A DNA stretch of 64,000 bases from Palsa-601 sp963801185 (GTDB lineage: Bacteria; Actinomycetota; Acidimicrobiia; Acidimicrobiales; Bog-793): NCBI GenBank assembly GCA_963801185.1, contig CAWDDW010000003.1, positions 62,001-126,000 of the forward strand, in the 5' to 3' direction. Position 1 is the first letter of the stretch. Every line of letters begins with the position of its first letter. A program made the position numbers and the translations under genes. Below, piece by piece: positions 1-8,085 of this stretch. Below the pieces are notes generated by a model. The model worked only from the letters and a program-made list of their open reading frames with translations. It was not told the origin of the DNA and made no database searches.

Positions 1-1
1 C

Positions 2-301
2 ATCATCGGGAGCGTGCCGGCGGTCGTCGTCGGCTCGTTCCTCTCCTCGAGAGCACCCGACAGGTACATCCGCCCGATCATCACCTTCGTGATCTTCGCC
101 TCGGGCCTCAAGTACGTCGGCGTTGGCACGACGGCTCTCGGTTGGACTCTCTGCGTGGTCCTCCTCGCCGCCGGCGTGGTGTGGCTCGTGGTTGCTAAGC
201 CTTGGTCGAACGGCCCCGCCGAACCCGTCCGACCTCCCGCAGCTCACGAGACACCGGCCGACCAGGAGCAATTACCCGGGGTCGTGGCGCCGGACCGGTA
301 A
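2..301 (+). CDS. TauE/SafE-family membrane exporter, C-terminal fragment
   Basis: The reading frame is open from the first bases of the window, so the gene starts outside it. The visible ~100 residues hold a motif typical of the last part of TauE/SafE permeases (GSFLSSRAPDRYIRP, then ASGLKYVGVG), one more hydrophobic membrane segment ending VVWLVVAKPW, and a short polar Pro-rich tail. The family exports sulfite, sulfoacetate or related organic anions, but the substrate cannot be read from this end. The gene is convergent with the PaaX-like gene, with 20 bases between the two stops. Family assignment rests on the C-terminal motif only. Confidence 0.7.
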   Translation: MIGSVPAVVVGSFLSSRAPDRYIRPIITFVIFASGLKYVGVGTTALGWTLCVVLLAAGVVWLVVAKPWSNGPAEPVRPPAAHETPADQEQLPGVVAPDR

Positions 302-321
302 CAGGACGGCAACGCGGCCGC

Positions 322-1086
322 TCACGCAGGCCCGCGGCTCCACTCGGCCAGCACGTCACGATAGCGGCGGTCCCAATCGTCGTAATCGCGGCGCAACCGA
401 TCCCCGGGCCAGGAGCGACCCAACAACTGCCGGGGCAACAAAGGGTCGGCCTGCAGGTGACGCAGGACGGCCGCTGACAAGACAAAACCAGCAGCGAGGT
501 CGTCAGGCCCCCGTGGCAGCAATGCGTCGAGCCCGGAGAGCAGCTCCTCGGCGACTTTCGCCCAACTACCGAGATCGAACAGCGATCGAGCCATCTCCTT
601 CTCGTCGACGGGCTGTGCAACCCGGCCTGTGAAGGTGACTGCATCGGTCCCCACATCGGCCGGAAGGTCGAGCTCGAGGTTGTCGGGACGGGTCCAGGTC
701 CCCTCCCGCAGCTCGGCGAGGCGCGCCCGTGCGAAGGCGCGTCGCCTCGTTGCCCGCACCTCTGCTGAACTTCCGGCCGTCGTCACCACGACCACGTGCC
801 AGTCCCCACGCCAACGGCGTGTTCGCCCCTGGCGGCTCGCGCTCTGCCGGTGCTGACGCTCGAGCAGATGGCCTGCCAGGCGGTATCCCCCCCTCCGTCG
901 GTCGCAGCCTCGCCAGCTTGGACCATGCGGCTGAGGGCGACTTCGAGCGCGGTTCTCGTTGATGCCGAACAGGCTCGCCACGTGGACCAGATAGGCAACC
1001 GGGAGCTCAGCGGACTCGGCACCGAGAAGCGTGCTGGCGAGCACGGAGCGCGCCGTGAGCGGAGCGAGGTCGGCGGAGGTGGACAT
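322..1086 (-). CDS. PaaX-family transcriptional regulator, with two compensating indels in the DNA-binding domain
   Basis: The C-terminal two thirds match PaaX-type repressors: after YRLAGHLLERQ comes a GDWHVVVV strand and RARLAELREGTWTRPDNL. In the N-terminal winged helix, INENR is followed by 17 nonsensical residues in the continuous frame. The expected recognition-helix sequence (VALSRMVQAGE, TDGGG) lies in another frame between about 942 and a seven-base C/G run at 887-893. One extra base near 942 and one missing base at the run would explain it. ATG 1086 is preferred over an upstream GTG at 1095. The gene is divergent from the desaturase operon, which it probably controls. The ligand, an acyl-CoA in characterised PaaX, is unknown here. 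Confidence 0.75.
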   Translation of the reverse strand: MSTSADLAPLTARSVLASTLLGAESAELPVAYLVHVASLFGINENRARSRPQPHGPSWRGCDRRRGGYRLAGHLLERQHRQSASRQGRTRRWRGDWHVVVVTTAGSSAEVRATRRRAFARARLAELREGTWTRPDNLELDLPADVGTDAVTFTGRVAQPVDEKEMARSLFDLGSWAKVAEELLSGLDALLPRGPDDLAAGFVLSAAVLRHLQADPLLPRQLLGRSWPGDRLRRDYDDWDRRYRDVLAEWSRGPA

Positions 1087-1124
1087 ATTACGCACTTGTC
1101 CCAGTTAATCAGATTTTGTAATAT
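1085..1124. promoter_or_regulatory. Inverted repeat between paaX-like and desaturase genes (candidate operator)
   Basis: ATATTAC at 1085-1091 and GTAATAT at 1118-1124 form a perfect 7-base inverted repeat, with arm centres 33 bases apart (about three helical turns). It sits in an AT-rich island within a GC-rich genome. The right arm covers the -10 hexamer of the desaturase promoter and the left arm covers the start codon of the regulator. This geometry fits a dimeric repressor acting on both genes. Binding by the adjacent PaaX-like protein is inference. Confidence 0.45.
1096..1124 (+). promoter_or_regulatory. Sigma-70-type promoter of the desaturase-P450 operon, probably leaderless
   Basis: TTGTCC (1096-1101), a 17-base spacer and TAATAT (1119-1124) make a good vegetative promoter. 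Initiation about seven bases after the -10 box would fall on the ATG at 1131, giving a leaderless mRNA. No Shine-Dalgarno sequence precedes that ATG, which agrees. Confidence 0.55.
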
Positions 1125-1130
1125 CTCCAC

Positions 1131-2111
1131 ATGCCAGCCAGCATGGTGCTCGACAAGTCGGTGCGCCCGGACGTGCTGCCGACCGAGCGCCTTGGCCCAA
1201 CCGGCGTGTGCCGCCCCGAGCTGAGGGCGGACCTCCGCCGGATCGACGACGTTCGCAACGCGATCACGGTGGTGAGCTTGTGGGGCCTCGTCGCCGGCGT
1301 CATCGCGACAGCGGTTCTCCTCAACACCTGGTACCTCTACCTGGCGGCTTTCATCGCTATCGGCCCCATCTACGTCCGTTTCGCGATCTTGATGCACGAG
1401 GCGGCCCACAAGCTCCTCTTCACGAACAAGCGCGTGAACGACCTCGTGGGAACCTGGGTCATCGCCTATCCGGCCTTCACCCCGATCGGCCCCTACCGAC
1501 GGGCGCACTTCGCCCATCATCGCGAGGAGTTCGGGCCAGAAGAGCCAGACATGGCCTTCTACGGCGGCTACCAGTGCGACCGCCGCACTCTTCGGCGCCG
1601 GCTCGTGCGAGACGCCATGGGCATCTCCGGGTGGAAGAACTTCAGCTCGCTCGTGAAGGCGATCAGGTACCCGGCTTCCCGCAAGGTCGTCGTCTCGATC
1701 CTCGGCGTGCAAGCCGTGCTCTGGGCCGTCAGCTGGTTCGCGACCGGACGCTGGTGGATCTACCCGTTGTTGTGGTGGCTCCCCTGGATGACGCAGTGGC
1801 GAGTGCTCAACCGCCTCCGCTCGATTGCAGAGCACGGAGGCCTCGAAGCGAGCAAGGACCGGCGGGTGACCACCCACGCGGTTCGCCAGTCGCTCGGCGC
1901 ACGGCTGTGGCTCGTCCCGTACAACACGGGCTGGCACCTCGCCCACCACGTCGACATGGGCATCCCGTGGCGCAACCTGCCCCGCTTCCACGAAGAGCTC
2001 GTGAAAGCCGGCTACGTGACAGAGGAGCTCGTGTACCCGAGCTACTTCGCGCTCTGGCGGGCGCTCTCGGGAGCCGAGCCCGAGGCTGCAGCCAACGGCT
2101 CCGCCGAATAG
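1131..2111 (+). CDS. Membrane fatty-acid desaturase
   Basis: A 326-residue di-iron membrane desaturase. The histidine boxes are HEAAH (about 89-93), HFAHH (126-130) and HLAHH (269-273), with an accessory EH at 234-235. Hydrophobic segments flank residues 43-90 and 190-220, so the catalytic face is expected in the cytoplasm. Such enzymes use O2 and electrons from a ferredoxin or rubredoxin-type donor to desaturate or hydroxylate lipid acyl chains. The gene is followed 48 bases later by a P450 and a ferredoxin, and the ferredoxin could supply either oxygenase. Exact substrate and regiochemistry are not readable. Start at ATG 1131 fits a leaderless transcript. Confidence 0.85.
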   Translation: MPASMVLDKSVRPDVLPTERLGPTGVCRPELRADLRRIDDVRNAITVVSLWGLVAGVIATAVLLNTWYLYLAAFIAIGPIYVRFAILMHEAAHKLLFTNKRVNDLVGTWVIAYPAFTPIGPYRRAHFAHHREEFGPEEPDMAFYGGYQCDRRTLRRRLVRDAMGISGWKNFSSLVKAIRYPASRKVVVSILGVQAVLWAVSWFATGRWWIYPLLWWLPWMTQWRVLNRLRSIAEHGGLEASKDRRVTTHAVRQSLGARLWLVPYNTGWHLAHHVDMGIPWRNLPRFHEELVKAGYVTEELVYPSYFALWRALSGAEPEAAANGSAE

Positions 2112-2159
2112 GCTACGAGTGTCAGGTGGCGAGGGGGTCGCCGGAAAAAGGGGAGCAAG

Positions 2160-3368
2160 ATGCCGAGAACACCGCCGGTCAGCCGGTGGGACACCGACTT
2201 CGATGTCCTCGACGATGGTTACATCTCGAATCCGTTCGAGATCTGGGACGAGCTCCGTCAGGCATGCCCGATAGCCCATACCGACAGGCGTGGGAGCAAT
2301 TGGCTGCCGACGCGCTACGAGGACGTCACCGCGATCGCGCACGACTTCGAGCACTTCAGCTCGCTCGAAGTCGGAGTCATCCCCTTCGAGGGAGAGCCGC
2401 CGCCCGAGGAGGAGCAGGTTCTCCCCTACGGGCTGCCGCCGATCTCGGCCGACCCGCCTCTGCACACATGGACGAGACGCCTTCTGCTGCCCTGGTTCTC
2501 CCACCGCCGGGTGGAGACCTACGAGCAACTGACACGGGAGCTCTGCCGTTCGATGATCGACGGGTTCATCGCCGACGGGCATGCGGACGCGGCAGAGGGG
2601 TACGCGCAACAGGTGCCCGTTCGCGTGATCGCGCATGTGCTCGGCGTTCCGGCCGACCTCGCCGACACCTTCACCGGCTGGGTGCGCGACGTGCTCGAGT
2701 TCGCCGACGACGAAGAGCGTCGGTTCCGGGGCATGGAAGGGCTGATCAACTACTTCCTCCCCGAGATGGAAGCCCGCAAGAAGAACCCGGGCACGGACCT
2801 CCTGAGCGAGCTGCTGCACACTGAGGTCGAGGGCGTCCTGCTCGAAGAGAGCCTCGTGCTCGGAGTCGCGGCGCTCGTCCTCATTGCCGGCATCGACACG
2901 ACCTGGAGCGCGATCGGCTCGTCCTTGTGGCACCTCGCCACCCATCCCGAGGACCAAAAGCGCCTCGTAGCGGAGCCGGACATCTGGCCGCTGGCGATCG
3001 AGGAGCTGCTCCGCTCCTACTCGCCCGTGACTATGGCGAGGCTGGTCACAAAGGACGTGGAGTTCGCCGGCTGCCCGATGAAAAGCGGTGACCGGGTGCT
3101 CTTGAACTTCCCCGCCGCGAACCGGGACCCCGAGACGTTCGAGGACGCAGACACCGTGATCCTCGACCGCGCTCACAACCGCCACGTGGCGTTCGGCTCG
3201 GGCATCCACCGGTGCGCGGGCTCGAACCTCGCACGAATGGAACTGCGCGTCGCTCTCGAGGAGTGGCTGAAGGCGATTCCCGAGTTCCGTCTCGCCGACG
3301 GCGAAGAAGTCACCTGGGCAGGCGGGCAAGTCCGTGGCCCGCGCCGCCTCCCGGTCGTCTTCGGATGA
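2160..3368 (+). CDS. Cytochrome P450 (bacterial class I)
   Basis: A complete 402-residue soluble P450. The I-helix oxygen-binding motif AGIDTT is at about 243-248, the K-helix ExxR (E282, R285) is present, and the haem-binding loop FGSGIHRCAG places the cysteine ligand near residue 352. No membrane anchor is seen, so the enzyme is cytoplasmic. A good ribosome site (GGGGAGCAAG) precedes ATG 2160. Its stop overlaps the start of the 3Fe-4S ferredoxin gene (ATGA), so the two are translationally coupled and form a natural electron-transfer pair. A ferredoxin reductase is not in the window. Linkage to a desaturase suggests a lipid or fatty-acid-like substrate (inference). Confidence 0.93.
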   Translation: MPRTPPVSRWDTDFDVLDDGYISNPFEIWDELRQACPIAHTDRRGSNWLPTRYEDVTAIAHDFEHFSSLEVGVIPFEGEPPPEEEQVLPYGLPPISADPPLHTWTRRLLLPWFSHRRVETYEQLTRELCRSMIDGFIADGHADAAEGYAQQVPVRVIAHVLGVPADLADTFTGWVRDVLEFADDEERRFRGMEGLINYFLPEMEARKKNPGTDLLSELLHTEVEGVLLEESLVLGVAALVLIAGIDTTWSAIGSSLWHLATHPEDQKRLVAEPDIWPLAIEELLRSYSPVTMARLVTKDVEFAGCPMKSGDRVLLNFPAANRDPETFEDADTVILDRAHNRHVAFGSGIHRCAGSNLARMELRVALEEWLKAIPEFRLADGEEVTWAGGQVRGPRRLPVVFG

Positions 3369-3562
3369 GGATCCGCGTCGACCCCGACAAGTGCCAGGGC
3401 CATGCCCGCTGTTACGGGCTCGTCCCCGATCTCTTCGACATCGACGACTACGGCCTCTCGACCGTCGTCGGAGACGGCGTCGTGCCGCCGGAAGCTGAGG
3501 AGAAGGCACGTCTCGCGATTGCGAACTGCCCCGAGTACGCGATCGAAGAGATCGGCCATTAG
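3365..3562 (+). CDS. Small 3Fe-4S ferredoxin (P450 redox partner)
   Basis: A 65-residue ferredoxin starting inside the P450 stop codon. Cysteines at 10, 16 and 55 (KCQGHARC ... NCPEYA) match the three-cysteine P450-associated ferredoxins, where the usual second cysteine is replaced (here by His/Gly) and a [3Fe-4S] cluster is bound. The C-terminal CPxxAI motif is typical. It most likely carries electrons from an unlinked ferredoxin reductase to the P450. The reading is firm because the fold, the length and the coupling to the P450 all agree. Confidence 0.9.
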   Translation: MRIRVDPDKCQGHARCYGLVPDLFDIDDYGLSTVVGDGVVPPEAEEKARLAIANCPEYAIEEIGH

Positions 3563-3597
3563 CCTGGGAGCACGTCCAGACACGAGCGGGGGATCAC

Positions 3598-3613
3598 GGA
3601 CGCGATCGCGTCC
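3598..3613. promoter_or_regulatory. 16-base perfect palindrome before the diguanylate cyclase gene
   Basis: GGACGCGATCGCGTCC is fully self-complementary. It lies in the 63-base gap between the ferredoxin stop and the GTG at 3626. It could be an operator for a dimeric regulator or an RNA hairpin. There is no T-run, so an intrinsic terminator is less likely. Confidence 0.35.
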
Positions 3614-3625
3614 TCACACGACGCA

Positions 3626-4993
3626 GTGGGCGAGCCATCGATCACTGCGACGGTTCTGCGCGACCTGATCGCGACCTCGCGTCGGCTCGCGTCAGAGCGC
3701 GACCAGCTCCAGCGACTCGTCGAGCACGTGCCTGCCGTTCTCTATATCGACCAGGTCACCGACCCTGGTGCGCATCGCTACCCGACGGTCTACGTAGGCC
3801 CGCAAGTTGAGACGATCCTCGGCATCACCCCTGCGGAGTGGATCGGCAGCGACGAGCTCTGGCAGAAGTACATGCACCCTGACGACTGGGAGCAGACGAG
3901 TGCCGACTTCGACGCCTACCTCGAAGGAGGCAGGGGAACGCTCGTTCAGGAGTACCGCATCATCCGGCCCGACGACGGGCGGACGGTGTGGGTACGCGAC
4001 GAGTGCGCGATCGCAACCGAGCCCGAGACAGGTCGTGACGTCGTCCTCGGCGTGATGTTCGACATCACGCCGCAAAAGCAGCTCGAGAACCAGCTGCGGG
4101 CCGCCGAGGCGAAGAACCGTGCGCTCGTGGAGCAGATCCCGAACATCGTCTGGACCCAGCCCCTGAACACCAACACCGAACCAGCGTACGTGAGCTCGCT
4201 CGTTCAGGACGTCTTCGGCGTCACGCCGGCCGAGTGGCTGACGAGCGACTGGTGGTCGAACCACCTGAACGCAGAGGACCGGCCGCGGGTGCTCGAGTTC
4301 CGGCGAGACCTCGTCTCGAGCGAAGGCCCGGCACGGATCGAGTACCGGATGACCACGGCTCGCCGTTCGGAGGTGTGGATCGGGCAGGTCTCGCAGATCG
4401 TCATGAACGGCGACCAGCCGTGGATGGTCCAGAGCCTTCTCGAGGACATCACCTCGCGCAAGCTGGCCGAGGAGGAGCTCGAGTTCCGCGCGACCCATGA
4501 CGCGCTCACAGGACTCGCCAACCGGTCGCTGTTCGAGGAGAGCCTCGAGCTCGCTCTTGCACGCGCCAGTCGCCACAGCCAGGGCGTGGCGCTGCTCTTT
4601 TGCGACCTGAACGGCTTCAAAGCTGTAAACGACGCGTACGGGCACGACGCGGGCGACGAGATCCTACGCGAGATCGCCGCCCGGATGCTCATCTGCGTGC
4701 GCGAGAGCGACATCGTGGCGAGGCGCGGCGGGGACGAGTTTCTCGTGCTGCTGCCCGACATCGACCCCTCGCCACGGGAGTCAGCCACCGGGACGCACCG
4801 CGCCCTGCGCGTGGCCGACTCGATCATCCGCCGGATCTCGCGCAGCCTCGAGACGCCCATCGAGATCCCGGCCGGACCGATCGTGATGAGCATGAGCATC
4901 GGCCGGTGCATCTATCCGTGGGACGCCGCCAACGCACGGGAGATGATGGCGGCTGCCGACGCCGCCATGTACCACGCGAAGACAACGCCGTAG
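3626..4993 (+). CDS. Diguanylate cyclase with two PAS domains
   Basis: A 455-residue cytoplasmic signalling protein with no membrane segments. A short coiled N-terminus (LRDLIATSRRLASERDQLQ) leads into PAS 1 (about 35-150) and PAS 2 (about 170-285). Both end in the PAC-type DIT motif (FDITPQKQLE, EDITSRKLAE). A GGDEF domain follows, with the catalytic GGDEF at 368-372. An RESD sequence starts nine residues before GGDEF, at 359-362, and matches the inhibitory I-site (RxxD). The enzyme should make c-di-GMP and be product-inhibited. No EAL domain is present. The start is GTG 3626, without a clear ribosome site. The PAS ligands are unknown. Confidence 0.9.
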   Translation: MGEPSITATVLRDLIATSRRLASERDQLQRLVEHVPAVLYIDQVTDPGAHRYPTVYVGPQVETILGITPAEWIGSDELWQKYMHPDDWEQTSADFDAYLEGGRGTLVQEYRIIRPDDGRTVWVRDECAIATEPETGRDVVLGVMFDITPQKQLENQLRAAEAKNRALVEQIPNIVWTQPLNTNTEPAYVSSLVQDVFGVTPAEWLTSDWWSNHLNAEDRPRVLEFRRDLVSSEGPARIEYRMTTARRSEVWIGQVSQIVMNGDQPWMVQSLLEDITSRKLAEEELEFRATHDALTGLANRSLFEESLELALARASRHSQGVALLFCDLNGFKAVNDAYGHDAGDEILREIAARMLICVRESDIVARRGGDEFLVLLPDIDPSPRESATGTHRALRVADSIIRRISRSLETPIEIPAGPIVMSMSIGRCIYPWDAANAREMMAAADAAMYHAKTTP

Positions 4994-5001
4994 GTGAGGC
5001 C

Positions 5002-6009
5002 GTGAGACAGATCGCGGGTGCGGCGGCCGAGTTGCTGACCACCGGACGAACGGGACGGGTGGGGCGCGTGGTCGCCATGAGAGGCTTCGGTGGCCGACGC
5101 GCCGGTCAGGCGATCCTCGTCCAGGCGGACGGAACCAGCACGGGACAACTGCTCGGCGGCGCCGCGGACTCCTCGGTACGGGGGGCTACAGGCGCCATCG
5201 GGCTCTTCGACCTCGCGATCGGCGACATGGACGCGGTCGCTGCAGGGCTCGCCTGCGGCGGAGTTGCCACGGTGCTCTTCAACGACATCGAAGCGGTCCC
5301 GGCGCCCGCCTGGGAGGCGCTGTCCACCGGTCAGGCGATCGCGCTGGTGACGCGCGCGGATGCCGAGGCGGTCGCCTCGAGCGTGTTCGCCCTCGTAGAC
5401 GACCCGGTGACCGGCGCGCTCCAGCGTTACGGCTCGCTCGGTGACCCGGCCCTTGACGAGATCGCCGCCCGAGCGGCCCGCCTCGCGCTGCGGCGAGGCC
5501 GCGACGTGGCCGAGATCCAGGATCACGAAGGCTCGAGCCTCGTGCTCGAGGTGTGGCTCACGTCGACGACGCTCATCGTCGTGGGCGAGGGACAGCTCGC
5601 AGAGGCGCTGTCAACCCAAGGCGCCCTCCTCGGGTGGGCGGTCGTCACTGAGCGAGCCTGGGGGCAGGAGACGGAGGCTGACATCCAGGGCCTCGGCCTG
5701 ACCGATGCAGTCGTCGTGCTCTCGCACGATCCCGACGTGGACACGCCGGCCCTGGCGGCGGCCCTGTCGACAGAGTGCTTCGTCGGCGCGCTCGGGTCAC
5801 GCCATACCCAGGCAGGTCGTTGCGAGCGGCTCAGCGCGCTCGGGATCGGTGCCGAGAGGACCGATCGCATCCACGGCCCCGTCGGCCTCGATCTGGGCGC
5901 CCGTTCTCCTGAGGAGACTGCCGTCGCGATCGTGGCTGAGATCCTCGCTCACCGGTCCGGACGGGGGGCGAGGAGCCTCAGCGCCACGACCGGGCCGATC
6001 AACGGCTGA
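5002..6009 (+). CDS. XdhC/CoxI-family molybdoenzyme maturation protein
   Basis: A 335-residue XdhC-type protein. The N-terminal XdhC_CoxI domain shows GRVVAMRGFGG, the conserved ACGG cysteine motif (GLACGG) and LFNDIEAV. The C-terminal Rossmann-like XdhC_C domain shows ALGSRHTQAGR and GPVGLDLGARSPEE. Family members bind molybdenum cofactor and help sulfurate it and insert it into xanthine-dehydrogenase-type enzymes. No such hydroxylase is in the window, so the client is elsewhere. The start chosen is GTG 5002, eight bases after the diguanylate cyclase stop, suggesting cotranscription. A second molybdenum-cofactor gene (mobA) is 27 kb away. Confidence 0.85.
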   Translation: MRQIAGAAAELLTTGRTGRVGRVVAMRGFGGRRAGQAILVQADGTSTGQLLGGAADSSVRGATGAIGLFDLAIGDMDAVAAGLACGGVATVLFNDIEAVPAPAWEALSTGQAIALVTRADAEAVASSVFALVDDPVTGALQRYGSLGDPALDEIAARAARLALRRGRDVAEIQDHEGSSLVLEVWLTSTTLIVVGEGQLAEALSTQGALLGWAVVTERAWGQETEADIQGLGLTDAVVVLSHDPDVDTPALAAALSTECFVGALGSRHTQAGRCERLSALGIGAERTDRIHGPVGLDLGARSPEETAVAIVAEILAHRSGRGARSLSATTGPING

Positions 6010-6041
6010 ACGGCACCCTCCACCGCCGTAGCATCGCCCCC

Positions 6042-6302
6042 ATGGTCACTGCGATCGTGTTGATCAACGCCGAGCCCGACCGGGTTGCCCCGCTCGGCCA
6101 GGCTCTCGCCGACGTCGACGGGGTCGATGTCGCCTACTCGGTGGCGGGGGACGAGGACCTCGTGGCGATCGTGCGGGCGACCGACCACTACCGCCTCGCG
6201 GATCTCGTCACGACGAAGATCGCTCCCCTCCCCGGCATCACGCGCACGCGTACGCTCATCGCGTTCCGCGCCTACTCGAGCGAGGACCTCGCCAACATCT
6301 GA
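6042..6302 (+). CDS. Stand-alone Lrp/AsnC-type ligand-binding (RAM) domain protein
   Basis: An 86-residue protein consisting only of the alpha-beta RAM domain of Lrp/AsnC regulators. It shows AIVLINAEPD, VDVAYSVAGDEDLVAIV and GITRTRTLIAFRAYS, with no DNA-binding helix-turn-helix. Stand-alone RAM proteins bind amino acids or modulate full-length partners. It lies 32 bases after xdhC on the same strand and is convergent with the next gene. The partner is not identified. Confidence 0.8.
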   Translation: MVTAIVLINAEPDRVAPLGQALADVDGVDVAYSVAGDEDLVAIVRATDHYRLADLVTTKIAPLPGITRTRTLIAFRAYSSEDLANI

Positions 6303-6339
6303 TCGGCGCTAGCCCGCAGCGTCTCGACGCCCTCCCCAC

Positions 6340-7992
6340 TCAAGCGCTTGCCACCACCGGTCGGTGCTGAGAACGGGAAACGGACGAGGCGCGCTCGTCC
6401 GCATCAGCCGAGAGCTTCCGCGGCGGGACATGGAGGATCCTGTTCCACACCATCACCATGTACGTCCCGGCGACCGTGTACGTGCGGGCGGGGCGCCTGA
6501 AGGTGTCGACGGCGGTGCTCCAAGAGACGTTCCCCCACGGCGCTTGGAGGTTGAACACGACGAAGTTGAAGGGCTCGCTGTACCAGTAGCCCGCCGAGTT
6601 GCGGTCGTACCGTACGAGCTTGAGGCCATTGGGCGACACGACAGGCCGGACTCTGACCGCCCCGCTCGATTCCACCGTGACGATCGACGCTGACCAGTAG
6701 GCCCCGACCCCGTCATGAAGGCCGTGGGATTCAAGCCAGCTGGCGAGCGTGGCAGCACTCGATGAGGGAGGCGCCTGGGCGACGTTGATCGCGGCGCCTG
6801 CGGCATAACAAAAGGTTGCGGCCAGCCCGATCGCTGCCGCGATCCGAGCCACCGAGCGCCACGGCATGTCCGCCACGACTCGGCCCACCACCCGGCCGGA
6901 CAGGATCGCCCCGAAGACGATCCCTGCTGTCAGATATCGGGCGTACTCGGGATCCGGTGAGATGGCGAGCACCATGAAGGCCGCCGGCGAGGCGAGCGTC
7001 GCGAAGAACAACATGTCGTCGAGCCGCCACGCATCCTGCGAGCTAGTCCCGACGACCGAGGGTCGGCCGCGCACTGCCCCCCACACGAGGGCGACACCGG
7101 TCCCGACCACCGCCGCGAACACGACGAGGATCGCGAGCACGTGGGTGTAGCCGAGCGCCTTCGGATCGGCACCGAGGCCGTAGTAGCTGCTGCCGACACC
7201 CATCATGAGGACACCCTCGTGGAGCCCGTGCTTGAGGTTGTGGAAGGTGAGGCTCGCGGTCGGATTGGCGTGCGCGATTGAAAAGGTCCCTATCGCTCGG
7301 GCGATCCGCCGCACCACCTCGGCGAGCACAATCGAAGAGATCGCTGCGGCAACCTGCGGCAGGCCGGTCCGCCAGTCCCGGTTCCTGCCCATTGCCACCA
7401 CTCCGGCGAAGAAGACCGGCAGGACGCCGAGCACGAGCATCTGCAGGTCACCGAGGAGCCCTGCCGCGAGGAAGACGACCGCAACGGCGAAGCCGAGGCC
7501 GAATCTGCCGCGTCTCAGAGCAAGAAACGCAACCAAGCACCACAACGCCGTGCCCACGTGCAACGGCCCGCGGAGGAAGAAGTGCGCCAAGGCCTGAGAG
7601 GGAAAGGCGAGTATGGCGAGAACCGTCCCAGCCGCCGCTATCGCTGCCCCACGGCGGCGCTCCTCGACGGCCATCACCACCCCGATCACGATCACCGCGG
7701 CCGCTATCGCCGCCGGCACCGCGTGCAAGAGATCTGGGTGCATACCTTGCGCGAGCACGGCGACCACGTACCACAGCGCGTCGATCGTCCAGAAGGAGTC
7801 GAGGGAGATCGCCCAGTTCCCGAGGAGGAGGTGGCCGTGCGCCATCGCCTGGCCTTCGAGCACGACGGTCGCACCGTCTGAGTCGGGTGCGAACGTGTGC
7901 ACCGAGACTGCGTAGAGGAGCGCGTACAGACCGACGGTCAACACCACGGCGACGACCACGAGGCCAACGCGCCAGTACCAAGCTCGGGGCAC
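6340..7992 (-). CDS. Large polytopic membrane protein of unknown function (GT-C-like topology)
   Basis: A 550-residue protein with about ten hydrophobic segments. An acidic loop after the first segment (FAPDSDGATVVLEGQAMAHG, about 35-55) contains the DSD motif and length often seen in the first extracytoplasmic loop of GT-C glycosyltransferases. The last ~150 residues form a hydrophilic extracytoplasmic domain with a final YMVMVWNRILHVPP segment. I do not recognise a named family. A lipid-linked sugar transferase is possible from topology only. It lies downstream of msrA on the same strand, with a 213-base gap that holds an msrA-like remnant. Confidence 0.65.
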   Translation of the reverse strand: MPRAWYWRVGLVVVAVVLTVGLYALLYAVSVHTFAPDSDGATVVLEGQAMAHGHLLLGNWAISLDSFWTIDALWYVVAVLAQGMHPDLLHAVPAAIAAAVIVIGVVMAVEERRRGAAIAAAGTVLAILAFPSQALAHFFLRGPLHVGTALWCLVAFLALRRGRFGLGFAVAVVFLAAGLLGDLQMLVLGVLPVFFAGVVAMGRNRDWRTGLPQVAAAISSIVLAEVVRRIARAIGTFSIAHANPTASLTFHNLKHGLHEGVLMMGVGSSYYGLGADPKALGYTHVLAILVVFAAVVGTGVALVWGAVRGRPSVVGTSSQDAWRLDDMLFFATLASPAAFMVLAISPDPEYARYLTAGIVFGAILSGRVVGRVVADMPWRSVARIAAAIGLAATFCYAAGAAINVAQAPPSSSAATLASWLESHGLHDGVGAYWSASIVTVESSGAVRVRPVVSPNGLKLVRYDRNSAGYWYSEPFNFVVFNLQAPWGNVSWSTAVDTFRRPARTYTVAGTYMVMVWNRILHVPPRKLSADADERASSVSRSQHRPVVASA

Positions 7993-8085
7993 CCTAGGAC
8001 GTTAGGTCACCGGGGACTATTTCCCGGAATCACCACACGGTGGTCACCGGGCTCCTCTCGCATCCTCATCGCCCCCTTTTTCATT

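Noticed and set aside
783..3509. A 900-codon open frame antisense to the desaturase, P450 and ferredoxin genes
   Set aside because: It is Arg/His/Glu-rich without domain motifs, as expected for the complement of GC-rich coding sequence. The plus-strand genes have clear active-site motifs.
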